64,000 bases of DNA, from positions 1-64,000 of the forward strand of contig NW_022204041.1 in the NCBI RefSeq assembly GCF_007655135.1, given 5' to 3'. The stretch's first letter is position 1; the number at the start of each line of letters is the position of its first letter. The translations under genes were made by a program, and so were the position numbers. This document shows positions 12,794 through 23,877 of this stretch, in pieces. Source of the stretch: Punica granatum (lineage: Eukaryota > Streptophyta > Magnoliopsida > Myrtales > Lythraceae). Below the pieces are notes generated by a model. It saw nothing but the letters and a program-made list of their open reading frames with translations. It was not told the origin of the DNA and made no database searches.

Positions 12794-14399
12794 AAGCTAA
12801 TGGGCAATTAAGCAAAAGTAAGCACACTTAAGCCTCCCATTAGCAAATTTCGGTTTGCCTAATGAGGATGAGGATGAATGTGGACCAAGTGTTCTTGATG
12901 AAGATGATCCAAGAGCATTTATGAACATTGATGAGCATTGAGTGTTGTCTTCAACTTCTCCAAGATATTTTGGCTAAGAGAGGGCAAGTTGGCTTCTTGC
13001 ATTGAAGAGGAAGAAGAAGCTTCTAGAGCAAAGGGTGACTCATCTTGGGTAGCCCGTGGGTCCCACGACCAAAGAGGAGAAACCGGGAAAAAGCTCGGGT
13101 CTCGATTGATCGCGCATTCGAAATTCGTGGTTTGAATTGAACGTCGAATTATCGATATACGCGAGGAAACGGATTTAAAGAGTCCGAGATTGGCATTTTC
13201 CGTGAGAAATTGCCAAATGTCTGTATGAGGCTCAGAAGCCGGTTTTGCTCCTTTTAAGCATTCAGAGCGAGGTTACCCACTTCTGACAGCATATCTTGTA
13301 TATGCATCCCACGTCGGTCATTTTGACATAAATTGTCAAATTACGTGGGCACTTGACCCTTAAGCCGGTAATGCAAATATGGAGCCGGAGATGTCCTAGG
13401 AGGCCGAAATTGGATTTCTCAGATTGCTTTCTGAGTTTCTTGGGCGATCCAGAGATCACTGTAATCTCTGTTTGCCGAGATTGGGCCTTTAAGGATATGA
13501 AAAGTGCATCTGAGACCCTTAAAGCATTGCTCGAGGGGTCTAGATGAGTTGTGTGATTCGTTCCGACAATTCCACATTGAGCCTTGAGAAGGCTAGCATT
13601 GTGTAAGGTAAGCATCCGGCGTCAAGTTTCCCTAAGGAGGACCTCCGGATATGGATCTTCACTGAAAATGGTCTTATATGCTTTTCGGAGGTTACTCGGG
13701 AAACCGAGAAGGGCTTTGCTGTCTGTTTTGCCCAATTACGAATGTCCGCTGGAGTTTTCAGGGCAATGTAGTGTGAACTTCGTTTGCCATAATTACATCA
13801 GACCAGTCTCCGGTTACGCTCTTCCGAAGAAGGGTATGCCCGTTTTGTCGCTCGAAAGTCATTCAGGGTGTTTGTATGGCTTCCAAAAGACAATCTGAAG
13901 CTCTGCACGTGCTTTGTATGATTGTGGGGCGTGGCCGCATCTGATATTTGGAATTAACTTTTCTCCGAGAAACCGGCATTTTTGGACTTCCACTGAAAAG
14001 TTGTCTGTATACAGAAAGTTGTTCTATATAGAGCAGATGATTTGCAAAATACCTTTGGGGACACTTTTCATCTGTTTGGCATTGGAGTGGATTTTTGGAG
14101 TCCAATATTGGCTATCTTCCGATGATCGAGCGAACTATCGGAAAATAGAACCATCTATGTGGTACACTGGAAATGCCGATTTTGGACATTGTTGAGCTCT
14201 CTAGTCACTCTATTACCCTTTGGTGATCCCTGGAGTCCTTCTGTCACATGCATGTGTCATTTGCTCGATTTTGCCGACTTGAGGATGAAGAGTGATTTCT
14301 TACTCTGCCGAGCCGTTTTCTGTATTCCTTCTCAAGTCATAATCTGGACCATTGCTGATATCATTGTTTGGAAAGGTGAGTCAAAATGGGGTGCTGACA

Positions 14400-16052
14400 A
14401 TTACCTATTGATTTGATTTCCCTGAAAATCTCAACCGGGATTTGACTTCCTCCATTAATGCTCTCCCCTGTAACCGTCAACTGCGACTCACTATTTAAGT
14501 GGATTTTCTACTCTCTCTTCTTTTTTTTTAATAGCAAAACAGAATCAAATCACATACAGAGAGAGCTTGAGAGAGATTAGCCGACAAGAGAAAGAGGGGC
14601 ATTATGAGAAAAAGATTTTGATTGTTCTCGGGCGAATTGAGGTTCGAAAACTTGCTTTGTAAGTGATCGTGGCTCTTATTGGTGTTTTCAAAATGAGAAT
14701 ATTTTGTAAAGAAAATAGTTTTCGGAAGCTATATTGGTTGATTATTAAGACTATGGATCATATGGTTGATTTTATTATATCATACGGTCTCGATAATTGT
14801 GAAATTTGTTTGGATACAGTATATTTAGCTATGATCTGGGCTATGCCAATAAAAATATACGCTAAATTAAGTGATTAGTATTTATGAGCCTTTTCACGAG
14901 TTAAGGTGAGCGTAACTATTTGTATGTTTATTTATGAATTTTAAATTTATGTTTCACAATCAAAATATATATTTGATTATGAGATAAGCTATTTTACAAT
15001 CACGCTTCAGCTAATATTAGTTATGGTCAGTTACTAAAGTTCTCCCCGAGCTTACCCCCAATTCTCTTTTTAGATGTGGTTACAGGTTGAAAAATTTTAG
15101 AATGCATAACAGAAGCATAAAATGGATTTTCATATATTTATTTGTTCGACTCCGTATTATACTTACAAATTATGTTAAAAAATTGTGTAATATTGTATTG
15201 TTTGTATATTTTATGGAACTATTGAATTTTATGGATATTTAAAGCCTTCTATAGTATATCGTATTTCAAATTCTTCATGGTTTGGAAACTGGGGCATTGC
15301 AAATGGTATCTGAGCGATGCATCAGCCAAAAAAGTGGAAGCTAAGTGCTATGCGGACAAAATGCTACATCTAATGATACTGTTGTGGGAGCCACCTCTTG
15401 AACCGCGGGAGCCACCTCCACCTCTTGAAGTGCATGAGTCACCCCTAGAATCCCACAGTGTTCTGGATCTGGGTATTATTTTGTTTACTTTTGATTTTGA
15501 ACATAAAATTTTTCATGCTTACGTCATCAATATGATTTTTGTTTTTCAAAAAAATTATTTTTGGAGGAGTTGATTTTACAAAATTTGAATTTCGAGGACG
15601 AAATACTTTAAAGGTGAGAGAAGGTAATAGCCCGTACTTTTATGAAAAGCAATTAGTTGTTTTGTGAAGAAATTAATGTAATTAAATTCGAAAGAATTAT
15701 TTTATTTTTGGTTACATGTAAATATGGACATTTTTACCAATTAATACCCTTTGACCGATACCAAGATTTTTATGCCAATAAATAGACTGATAAATGTTTT
15801 TTATTTGGATTTAAAAAAAATTTTAAATTAAAAGAATTCCAATTCAATAGAAATTTAGTTATCTATTGATTTTATTTCCCTAAAGATCTCAACCGGGGTT
15901 TGACTGACTCAGTTAATGCTTTCTCTTGCAACCGTTAACTACAATTCTCTATTTAAGTGGATTTTCTATGTTTTTTTTTTTGGCAAAACAGAATCAAATC
16001 ACACACAGAGAGAGCTTGAGGGAGATTAGCCGACAAGAGAAAGAGGGGCATT
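14400..16052 (+). mobile_element. Internally deleted Ty3/gypsy-like element, copy 1
   Basis: Two direct copies of an LTR segment are present at 14401-14606 and about 15861-16052. Both contain a CTATTTAAGTGGA TATA-like stretch and a shared CAGAGAGAGCTTGAG leader. The first LTR runs to about 15301 and is followed by TGGTATCTGAGC (15304), a one-mismatch match to the initiator-tRNA-Met primer site. The second LTR starts near 15625, right after a purine-rich AAGGTGAGAGAAGG tract and a FRGRN-like polyprotein tail (TTTCGAGGACGAAA). Only about 320 bp of internal sequence remain, so gag and pol are lost. The first 236 bp of the 5' LTR are missing where the minus-strand Ogre LTR abuts. Confidence 0.65.
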
Positions 16053-16296
16053 ATTAAAAATAAATTTTGCAGTCGAGCCCCTTGCCCAGGTGGTAGTTGT
16101 CGACGTTAAGCTATCACCGCCACCATCTTTGTTGTCCACGGTAAGTTTTCAAAGTGACATGTTACGAAAATTGGAAGAGACCTCAAGCGCATTTTCGTCC
16201 CTTCATAGAAATTAATAATTTGAGCAATTCCTTTATCCTCATTTAATGAGATAATTTCCTTAATAATTTATCCTATCAGACCCAATCTCAACCATA

Positions 16297-16596
16297 GTGT
16301 ATGTCCAAACAAAACAACCAGTTCTTTTTCCAACCATCAAACAAGGGACTGTTCTCAGCATCCAAAGTTTCGGGAGATCATGCATTAGTTCTGAATCCAT
16401 ATCGAGCCCAAAGAAACCAGCGAAGAATATCATCAAGGAGGCCATGATTGTGCTAAATGACATGAAGTCCACCATCTCCCTAGACGAATATCTCATGGGC
16501 AGCGCCCGTCTTGCTGATGAGACAATGCGGCGGCTCTTCATGAGCTATCCTGATAATGCCAAGCGAGAATGGCTGCGTGGCCTTGTTCGCCCTTGA
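16297..16596 (+). pseudogene. PIF/Harbinger ORF1-like (Myb/SANT-like protein) C-terminal fragment, copy 1
   Basis: An open stretch encodes about 99 residues ending in a charged segment (SYPDNAKREWLRGL) like the C-terminus of Myb/SANT-like proteins encoded beside plant PIF/Harbinger transposases. Those proteins help the transposase bind DNA. A donor-like GGTAAGT occurs near 16139, so upstream exons may have existed. The N-terminal Myb domain is not visible. Its place about 380 bp before transposase-like sequence supports the call; the protein match alone is weak. Confidence 0.4.
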
Positions 16597-16974
16597 ACGG
16601 GCACGGTACATCCACTCTTGTATTTGTGATGTCCTTCATTTTTTATTCCGTTATGACATCGACCGAACTGATGCTTTATGTTGGTTCTGTGTGAACCTGC
16701 TTTGCTTGGATTGGTTTCATTTTTTATATATGTGATTATCTCTTTGATGTCTCTTTATGGCTGCTTTTGTTGTTGTATTAGTTTTATATTTGAAACCATC
16801 TTTCCTTTGATATATTGTGTCAGTTTTTTATATTCTTCCATTTTGTTTATCGGTATAGTTCATAATGCTATAGGAAACACACGATGCCAAGGCACGGGAG
16901 TTCTTCACGATATCATAATGAATCAAGCGACGAAGAAGACTATGACATAAGAACATTGGTTCCTCCTTGTAGCA

Positions 16975-17190
16975 ATGCACATTGCAGCGATCGAAGAACA
17001 GGTCCGACGGAACATTCTATGTGGAAACTCACATCTACGAGGTAGAGAGTACACGGTCGAAGTCCTTGGAAATGAGACCAGGTGTTTCGAGAGTTTCAGG
17101 ATGGATCTCACGTATTTCATAATCTCTGTGATACGCCTAGAACACAATGTGGTATTAGAAATAGCAGGAATGATATCACTGTATGATCGG
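16975..17190 (+). pseudogene. PIF/Harbinger transposase N-terminal fragment, copy 1
   Basis: The translation has the hallmark start of PIF/Harbinger transposases: RRNILCGNSHLRGREYTVEV, then ETRCFESFRMD. One base is missing near 17104 relative to copy 2, which shifts the frame, and the gene is cut off at 17190 by the LTR. It is therefore a dead fragment. The full remnant continues in copy 2 from 26429. Confidence 0.7.
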
Positions 17191-20100
17191 TGTCAGCACC
17201 CAATTTCGGTCCATCGGCTCTAGGGGGGGCAAAATTGTCATTTTTCTATTTATCACTTTTTTTAAAAAAAAATTAATTAATCAATAATAATAAAAATAAA
17301 TTTTTTTAAAAAAATATATAAAAAAAAGGAAAGGAAAGGAAAGAAAAAAATCTCGGGCAGGGCCGGGCAAGGCCGGGCAGCGTTGACCGGCTGCCCGTGA
17401 CCCGCCGGCCCTAATTTAAAAAAAAAAAAAAAGAAGAAAGATTCGGGCAGGCCGGGCAGGGGCCGGGCAGCGCTCGCCGGCTGCCCGCGATCCCCGACCT
17501 GCCCAGAACAGGAAATCGCGGATTTCCGCGATTTCCTCCCCAAATTGGCCGAAATCTCAACCAAAAATTGCAATTAAAGGGGGGAAATCGAATTCGGGAT
17601 GGACACAACAGAACCCAGAGGAAAAAAAGGAAAAATTGGCTCTCGTTTGAGAGAATTTGGAGATCGGTGCGATTCGGGACCGACGCCGGAAAATCGCGAA
17701 AACTCCCTCGATTCCGGCCGTTTCGACCTCGGTGAAGTCCAAACCAGACACCGCGTGGCCCAAGCGGCGCCCAGAGCTATCTCCCGCACCCTCTCGTGCT
17801 GTCGTCGCGGCGTCCAGAGGCGCGAATCGCCGCCCCCAGCCTCGCGCCGCCGCTGCCCCCCGATCCCGGCCACTATTCGGCTAACGGGCCTCGGCCCATT
17901 TCTCTTCCTTTGCAGGCTCGGCCCATTCAGGCCCAATGCGCTCCAGCCCGGCCCAGCTTCTCTTCCGGGCGGTTTCTCCTTCGGACCGGCCGACCGATCC
18001 GATCCGATCCGACCCGTTCGTCTGGCAGCTTTCGTATATTACAGAAACGCCCCCAAACTTTTGGGTTAGGTAAAATCTCAACTTAGCGGCATGTTTAGGG
18101 CTTTATATTAAATATCATGCTTGCTTGAATGATGATGACATGAAATAATTGCTTGTTGGTTGCATAGATTATCAAAATTATGCTGAATCCGATTATTCTA
18201 ATTTTCTGATTTGTTCCATTCTAGTCCTGCAACGAATTTTCATTTTTTTTTCAATCCTGCCCAAATTCCCAAATCAATTTTAAACCAGTCCCATGACATT
18301 TTCGATATTTTCATCACGTCCCTAATTTTTTCAGAATCAAATACTGCTCCAGCAAACTTTTACATTTGTTTCAATTCAGTCCCTGGAGCATTTATTATTT
18401 TGTTTTAAATCAGCCCTAAATTTAAAAATTCATTTCAAACATACTCTAGGCTATTTCATTATTTCTAGCACATCCTCCGAATTTTTTAGAATTTAAAATC
18501 ACTCCAGTAAACTTTTCAATTTGTTTCAATTTAGTCCCTGCAACATTTATTCATTTTAAAAAAAGCCCTGAATTTCAAAAATTAATTTCAAATAAACCCT
18601 AGCCCATTTTATACTTTCCCAGACATTCTCCAAATTTTATAGAATTTAGAAAAAAATCATTCTCCAAATTTTTTTTTGATTTGTTTCAGTTTAGTCCTTG
18701 AAATCTTTTTCTGTTGCTTTATTAGTCCTTATTATTCTACATTATGTTGTTCGATCTTTATGCAAATTTTTTCGAGATGACTGGAAATTAGAGTTTACCG
18801 GGCGATCTATTATTGATCGTTTCGACGGCTCGAAACCCAAAAAATAAAATAAAGCATTCAGCAGATTTTAATTAAACTTAATGATTTCACCAATTGGGTA
18901 AACGGGACGTTCATTTGACTAATTAATTCACTCGACCTTAATAATTTTGCACGAATTGGTAATTAATCGGAAATACGCGTCGATAAATTGCAAATACGTG
19001 TTGACGCCTTCTTTTCAAAATTCGCAAATTTCATATTAAAATCTGAGACTCGTGATCCGATGTGACATGGACGTTTGGGAAGAACTTGCATGTTTTGACT
19101 CGAGGCCTCCTAATTTTAGGTAACTCAAGTCGGGGTGTGGAAGTTCTTTTTAGATCACTTCCGGATAGATTGACCGTTTCTTTGACTTTTTGGGGTTCTC
19201 GCATAACCCTAGAAGAATCAGGGAATCAGTCAACGCCGGTCACAGGCCGAGGTGGCCCGCATTGCGCAGTCTCTCTCTTTTCAAAAATAAATTTTCTATA
19301 CAAAGGCAAAAAAAGGCGTATTTACAATTTATTGTTATCTATGCATGATCTTGGGTAGTTAGATCAGGAATAACTGTTTGAGATACCAAAATTTGACTTA
19401 ATCGCATACTCGGCCTAATAGAAAACATAATGGGGATAGCGGGCTAGGCACTAGGTTGTAGGATTCTCGTGTCAAAATCCACATTCTATAATAACTTATC
19501 ATAATCAAAGTGTCACGATACATAACAATTTAAAATCAACCCACACATTCGAGACTTGATCACGGACACATACAGTCTGTCAGGTCCGGTAAATGATGCT
19601 GAATGCTACATGCCATTCCCGTCTTGCCTTTTGCTTGTTTTAGGGTAGGATTTGTATGCCAAGATTCCTCGGTTAATAATCAATTAATCCACGTAAATTT
19701 GGTGATAACAAAACCCCATTGATTGTTTATTTGAGCTTGCTTGTTACATCTTTTGCACTTGATTGTATTGCGGATCGAGCCCGATCCTTTAGGACTCGAT
19801 TCACACTGGGTCCAACGCCCATAACCGACGATCATGGGGTCCAATGCCCTTATACACCGAGTGCGCACTTTAATTTCAATTTCAGTCTTTTCAAACTACA
19901 CGGTGAGCACGAGTGGAATAATAACCGAATGCGAACCGACCGGGATCCAATTGTTATAATTTGTATTTTATTTATCTGAGAGAACAATGTGAGGATTTAT
20001 GTTGTATGTTTATTCATGTAAGAATCCCGGTCGGAGAGCAGACGGTCGGAGTGTTTCTTCGAATTTACGGTGTCAAAACGCGTAAGATGAGCGGAACTTA

Positions 20101-20424
20101 ATTAAGCGGTAATTAAATAAAATGGCAAGCCTAGACAAGCTAGAGTACCGATAGGGCATGCGAGATATAGGCTCGCATGTAACAGAATCCCCGAATTCGG
20201 AACCTTGGGTTTCGCAGACCATATGCCTTAGCAATTAGGTGTACTCCGTACCCCTAGACCTGGGTAACTAGTCCGCCCTCGACCCTCGAGTCATAAAATG
20301 GCAAGTGGCGACTCCTTCTCACGTGCGTCTGTCGCGCGTCCCCGGGAAGGTGGATACTCCCAAGCCGCATTGCATTTAGGCGCGCGCGTGCGTGCCCTGA
20401 CGAGACAAAATTCGGGTGCGCACA
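17191..20424 (+). mobile_element. 5' LTR of a plus-strand Ogre/Tat-type Ty3/gypsy element
   Basis: It starts TGTCAGCACCC exactly where the direct repeat stops and ends GGGTGCGCACA immediately before a primer-binding site, giving a 3,234-bp LTR with TG...CA ends. Its right two thirds are homologous to the minus-strand LTR at 9545-14399. It contains a G/C-rich block at 17345-17500 and a coding-like but unrecognised GC-rich stretch at 17590-18070. A matching 3' LTR is not present in the window. Confidence 0.8.
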
Positions 20425-20426
20425 GC

Positions 20427-20446
20427 TTGGCGACTCCGCTGGGGAC
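20427..20446 (+). promoter_or_regulatory. tRNA primer-binding site of the Ogre-type element
   Basis: The sequence TTGGCGACTCCGCTGGGGA lies 3 nt after the LTR end. Its TGG start is complementary to the CCA end of a tRNA. I recall that Ogre elements use tRNA-Arg for priming, and this matches the PBS pattern I know from plant Ogre/Tat elements. Confidence 0.75.
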
Positions 20447-21008
20447 CACTTAGAGGGTTCGGGCTCGTTTCCGCTTGCTTTGTTTGCTTGTTTATTTATC
20501 GCTTTCTGTAATTTTTCGCTTATCTACTTTATGCATTTTTTATTTCCCGCACACGCATTGCATAATCATACTAGTTTCTAGGTACCTACGGGTCGCGTCC
20601 CACGACCGATTTTAGGAAACACAGGTTAGATAGGGGTTCCGAGTAAGGGTACGTCGCACGGTTGGACCGTCGATTAGGCCCCCAAAGATCCCCGCTCGAT
20701 TTCAAGGAATTGACACCCTTGAATCGGGAGCCCCCATCCTTACGTAACACGGTCCCTGTAGTGCCAAAACCATGCATTCTGCAGGAGCTCTACGCCATCC
20801 TCCAACCCGACTTCAACAATAGTCCTTGAGTCGGCCTGCGCGCCAATTTGAATTTTTTTTCTGTTCTTGAGAGAGATGTGCGATGTATAATATTCATTAA
20901 GCCGTGGGCATTTTTATTTCATGCATACATGCATCATCCAATTTCAAAATTAGGGTGTCATTTGTATTGACTAGTCTTAAATCGATCTTCCTTTCATCTT
21001 GGTAAGGG
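20447..21008. other. Untranslated leader between primer site and ORF1
   Basis: About 560 bp with no long open frame. A leader of this kind is expected between the PBS and the extra ORF of Ogre-type elements. Confidence 0.5.
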
Positions 21009-22500
21009 ATGTCACGCTCGGTCTCCTGCCCGCGCCTCGACAGAGTCACACCACCGCTCGAGGAGATTACTCGTATATGGGGAGCATTACGCCCAGTCGA
21101 CCGCCGTTACATCTCTGCGTTCATAGGGGATATCCCTTTGCTGGCTACTCGGCAAGTTGATTGGAATTTCCTCGAAGCCGCCATCGCATTCTGGAATCCA
21201 AGTCGTGCCGTCTTCGACATACAGGGTACCGAGCTCACGCCAACCATTGAGGAGTACCGGACACTCATTGGTCGAATCGCAGTTGTCTACGGCATCGTAG
21301 AGCCCAACTTCCACACCACCCGACCAACCCTAGTTTCACGCCTACTCGGGGTTCCCACGACTCGTTTGAATGCTGAACTCGCATACTCCGGAAGCACGAA
21401 GATTGCAATCGAGAAACTCCTATTTTTTATTAAGTCACGAGTGCATAGGGTCCGGGGGGATTTTCTTCGAAAGGATTTATGTCATGCTGTTCTATTGCTA
21501 ATCTTTGGAACCCTCTTATTCCCTCGCTCGCATAGTCTCATCGATGCTGCCTTGGCCAGTGTTGTCCTCCAAGTGGTCGGAGGGCGTGGTTATGAGGTAG
21601 CCCTCGTGGCTGAGACCATCCGGTCCCTCGACCGCGTCTTGAGAACATGCGACCGAAGGATAAGAGGATCCCCTATACTTTTACAAATTTGGCTTCAGAG
21701 TCACGCAAACCCTCTGCGTCTGTTGCGCTCGATTATGTATTTTAATGGTCCGGAGTCAATTATTTCTCGATTGCTACCCCTCCTGCGTGTGGAAGAACGC
21801 AAGGTCTCTGAGTGGATTAAAATTTTTCGTGAAATAGCACCTAGGGGCTTCAAGTGGCGTGCCGCGTGGATGCCACCCGGACCCATGGCCCTTAGGTGTC
21901 CTGATTTTTATGGAGTCCCACTCATGAGTCATGCAGGGTCCACCACTTATTTTCCGGCGCGAGTAGTGAGGCAGCTCGGTGGCTTACAGACGGTCCCCGA
22001 GGATACGGCGCGAACTAGATTTGAACATACTTGGCGGGAGGATCAGACGCCCGCAGATCGCCAAAGTAACATTGAACAGGTCCTGGATGCGTGGCGAACT
22101 GTGATTACCGAGCGTCCATACTTCCCCGAGCATCCGACCCTTGATGAGCGGGATTTTCCAGGCTACAGAAGAATACATCATTCGCTTCTACCGATGGGGT
22201 CCAGCAGCACACGAGGATCTCGTCAACTCTCCGCGAGTCGAAGATGGCAGGTCACCCGGCGCAACTCCCACTCCAAATATGTCCATCCAAACCGAGCTCA
22301 CTCATCTCAGAGCTGAAAGAGATCATCTTCGTCGAGAAGTCGCAGAGAAGGATGAGCAGCTTGTTGATCAGCACCAACTACAGAGAGAGCTCGCCCAGAC
22401 CCGTGCCGAGCTACAGAGGTGCGATCAGGAATTGACACGAGTAAACGCCGCTTTGGAGAGGTCTAGGAAAAGGGCCCGCGGGGGTCCATATACACCCTAG
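21009..22500 (+). pseudogene. Ogre-type ORF1 (plant mobile domain-like), frameshifted
   Basis: Ogre/Tat elements carry an extra ORF between the 5' LTR and gag, and this one sits exactly there. The frame opens at 21009 and runs about 385 residues through a domain like the plant mobile domain/DUF7745 family (DNWNFLEAA-type start, SHSLIDAALASVV, WMPPGPMALRCPDFYGVPLM). Near 22158, in the run TTTTCC, one extra base shifts the frame. The natural continuation is the next frame, open to 22500. It holds a predicted coiled coil rich in E, R, Q and L (LTHLRAERDHLRREVAEKDE) and a basic tail (RSRKRARG). The original protein would have had about 495 residues. Its function is unknown. The slip could be a mutation or a sequencing error. 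Confidence 0.7.
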
Positions 22501-22801
22501 GATAGACACCCCCGCTAGACCCTCGAATTAGGGCTTTCCACGGCGATGGTTACTTGGTTCCCGGGCGTGGTGGAAGATCGATTTAGGACTATTTCTTTTA
22601 AAAATTTGCATTGTATTTTTGGATCGTTCGGAGTCAATACAAATGGCAGCATTAGTTTTCAAATTTCATGCATTTCATGCATCTCCTCTTTTATTCAATA
22701 CCTTATTCTTTTTAAAGAGAATCTTTACTCACGCACTTATGGAATCTAGGTGTTAACAACTGGCGGCACCTCATCGATATCCCACTCGTTTCCAGCAAAG
22801 A

Positions 22802-23680
22802 ATGGCAGAAGAAAATCAATTAGCTGTCTTTGAGGAAGATACGCCTATCACCCCAATTCATTCTCAAGCGCCGACTATGCATGCGCCACCACCACACGTG
22901 TCTCCTATAGGCGTGCCACCAGCACATCGGGGAGCTTCCCCGACTCATCTTCCGCCACCTGTATCTTCGGGCCCACACCCGGCATATTCAGGAGGACAGC
23001 CATCTTCCGCAGCTGATGATCGTGCACGTATTGCAGTACTTGAGAGCACGGTCAATCAACTGGCCGCCACCATGGCCACCAATATGGTCGAGCTCATGGC
23101 CTTACTCAAAGGCCCAAATCGTGCTTCTTCGAGCTTCACCCCACCTCCTGGGTACGGGCCAGCGGTCGATCCAAGCCCATGGGCCCAGCCGACCTTGATC
23201 CCCGATAATGGAGATACGTCTGCCCCAACGATAGTGAATGTGCCGGCAGCCCATCCGGTTAACAATCTTCCAGCACCACCGGCTTCAGCGACAATGTTGG
23301 AACCGCCTATGCTAGTACCTCCACCGATCTCCACGTCAGTTTCGGTTCCAGTCTCTACGTCGGTCCCAGCTCCGACTTCCGCTGTCCCACCCCCGATCAT
23401 TTTCCTGCCTACAACTGCCCAGGCTCCTGCTCACACTGCTGAACCTCCCTCGTACCAGGCTCCACAACCCCATATCGGCCTTTCTTACCAAGCTCCACCT
23501 CCCATAAATATAGCCTACTCTGAACCGGGCACGCCGAACCACGCGGCCCCTAGAGCTCCACCCACAAATTTTCTCCCGGAAACGGAGACTGAACAGGAAC
23601 AGAGATTGAAGAAGTTGGAAGAGAATATCCGAGCCCTACAATCAGGCGGCTCCCGCCTCGATGCCGGCGACGGCGATTGG
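22802..23680 (+). pseudogene. Ogre-type gag, N-terminal part only
   Basis: The frame starts MAEENQLAVFEED and encodes a long proline-rich, low-complexity region, typical of the N-terminus of Ogre/Tat gag. A short coiled-coil-like segment (EQEQRLKKLEENIRAL) follows. Homologous proteins continue into the retrotransposon gag domain, but here the element stops at 23680. The next bases belong to the second direct repeat, so the frame reads a few foreign codons and ends at 23704. No gag core, zinc knuckle, protease, reverse transcriptase or integrase follows. Confidence 0.7.
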
Positions 23681-23877
23681 AGTCACTCTATTACCCTTTG
23701 GTGATCCCTAGAGTCCTTCTGTCATATGCATGTGTCATTTTCTCGATTTTGCCGACTTGAGGATGAATAGTGATTTCTTGCTCTGCCGAGCCGTTTTCTG
23801 TATTCCTTCTCAAGTCATAATCTGGACCATTGCTGATATCATTGTTTGGAAAGGTGAGTCAAAATGGGGTGCTGACA

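Larger units (their letters stand above)
9545..14399 (-). mobile_element. Long LTR of an Ogre/Tat-type Ty3/gypsy element, minus strand
   Basis: Blocks across the left two thirds of this segment align, in reverse orientation, with the plus-strand LTR at 17191-20424. Examples are the GGAGTCGCCACTT block near 9625, GTGCGGGCCACCTCGGCCTG near 10945 and GTTACCTGGAATCAGGT near 11085. The right end is the reverse complement of TGTCAGCACCC, the same terminus as the plus-strand LTR. The LTR is thus about 4.85 kb, long as in Ogre elements. The U3 third is much diverged from the other LTR, so the two belong to different subfamilies. No primer site or coding region adjoins it on the left, so it is a solo or truncated LTR. 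The left end is approximate. Confidence 0.75.
14203..17190. repeat. Large direct repeat, copy 1 (interrupted by an Ogre-type insertion)
   Basis: Nearly identical to 23681-26645, with an offset of 9478 shrinking to about 9455 through small indels. By eye I count roughly 15-20 differences, including a 23-bp stretch near 14959 that is absent from copy 2. Copy 1 holds the end of the minus-strand LTR, the small gypsy-like remnant and the left part of the Harbinger element. At 17190 it is cut off by the plus-strand LTR. Confidence 0.9.

Noticed and set aside
14399..14404. Possible target duplication ATTAC for the minus-strand LTR
   Set aside because: The left side has GTAAT, its reverse complement and not a direct copy, so it is not a target duplication; the left flank does not continue the interrupted gypsy LTR either.
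17574..18086. Open frames up to 156 residues on both strands
   Set aside because: They lie in a GC-rich part of the Ogre-type LTR, are open on both strands at once, and encode Arg/Pro-rich low-complexity sequence.
22244..23542. Open frames on either strand inside ORF1 and gag
   Set aside because: They are shadows of the ORF1 coiled coil and the proline-rich gag; the composition mirrors those genes.
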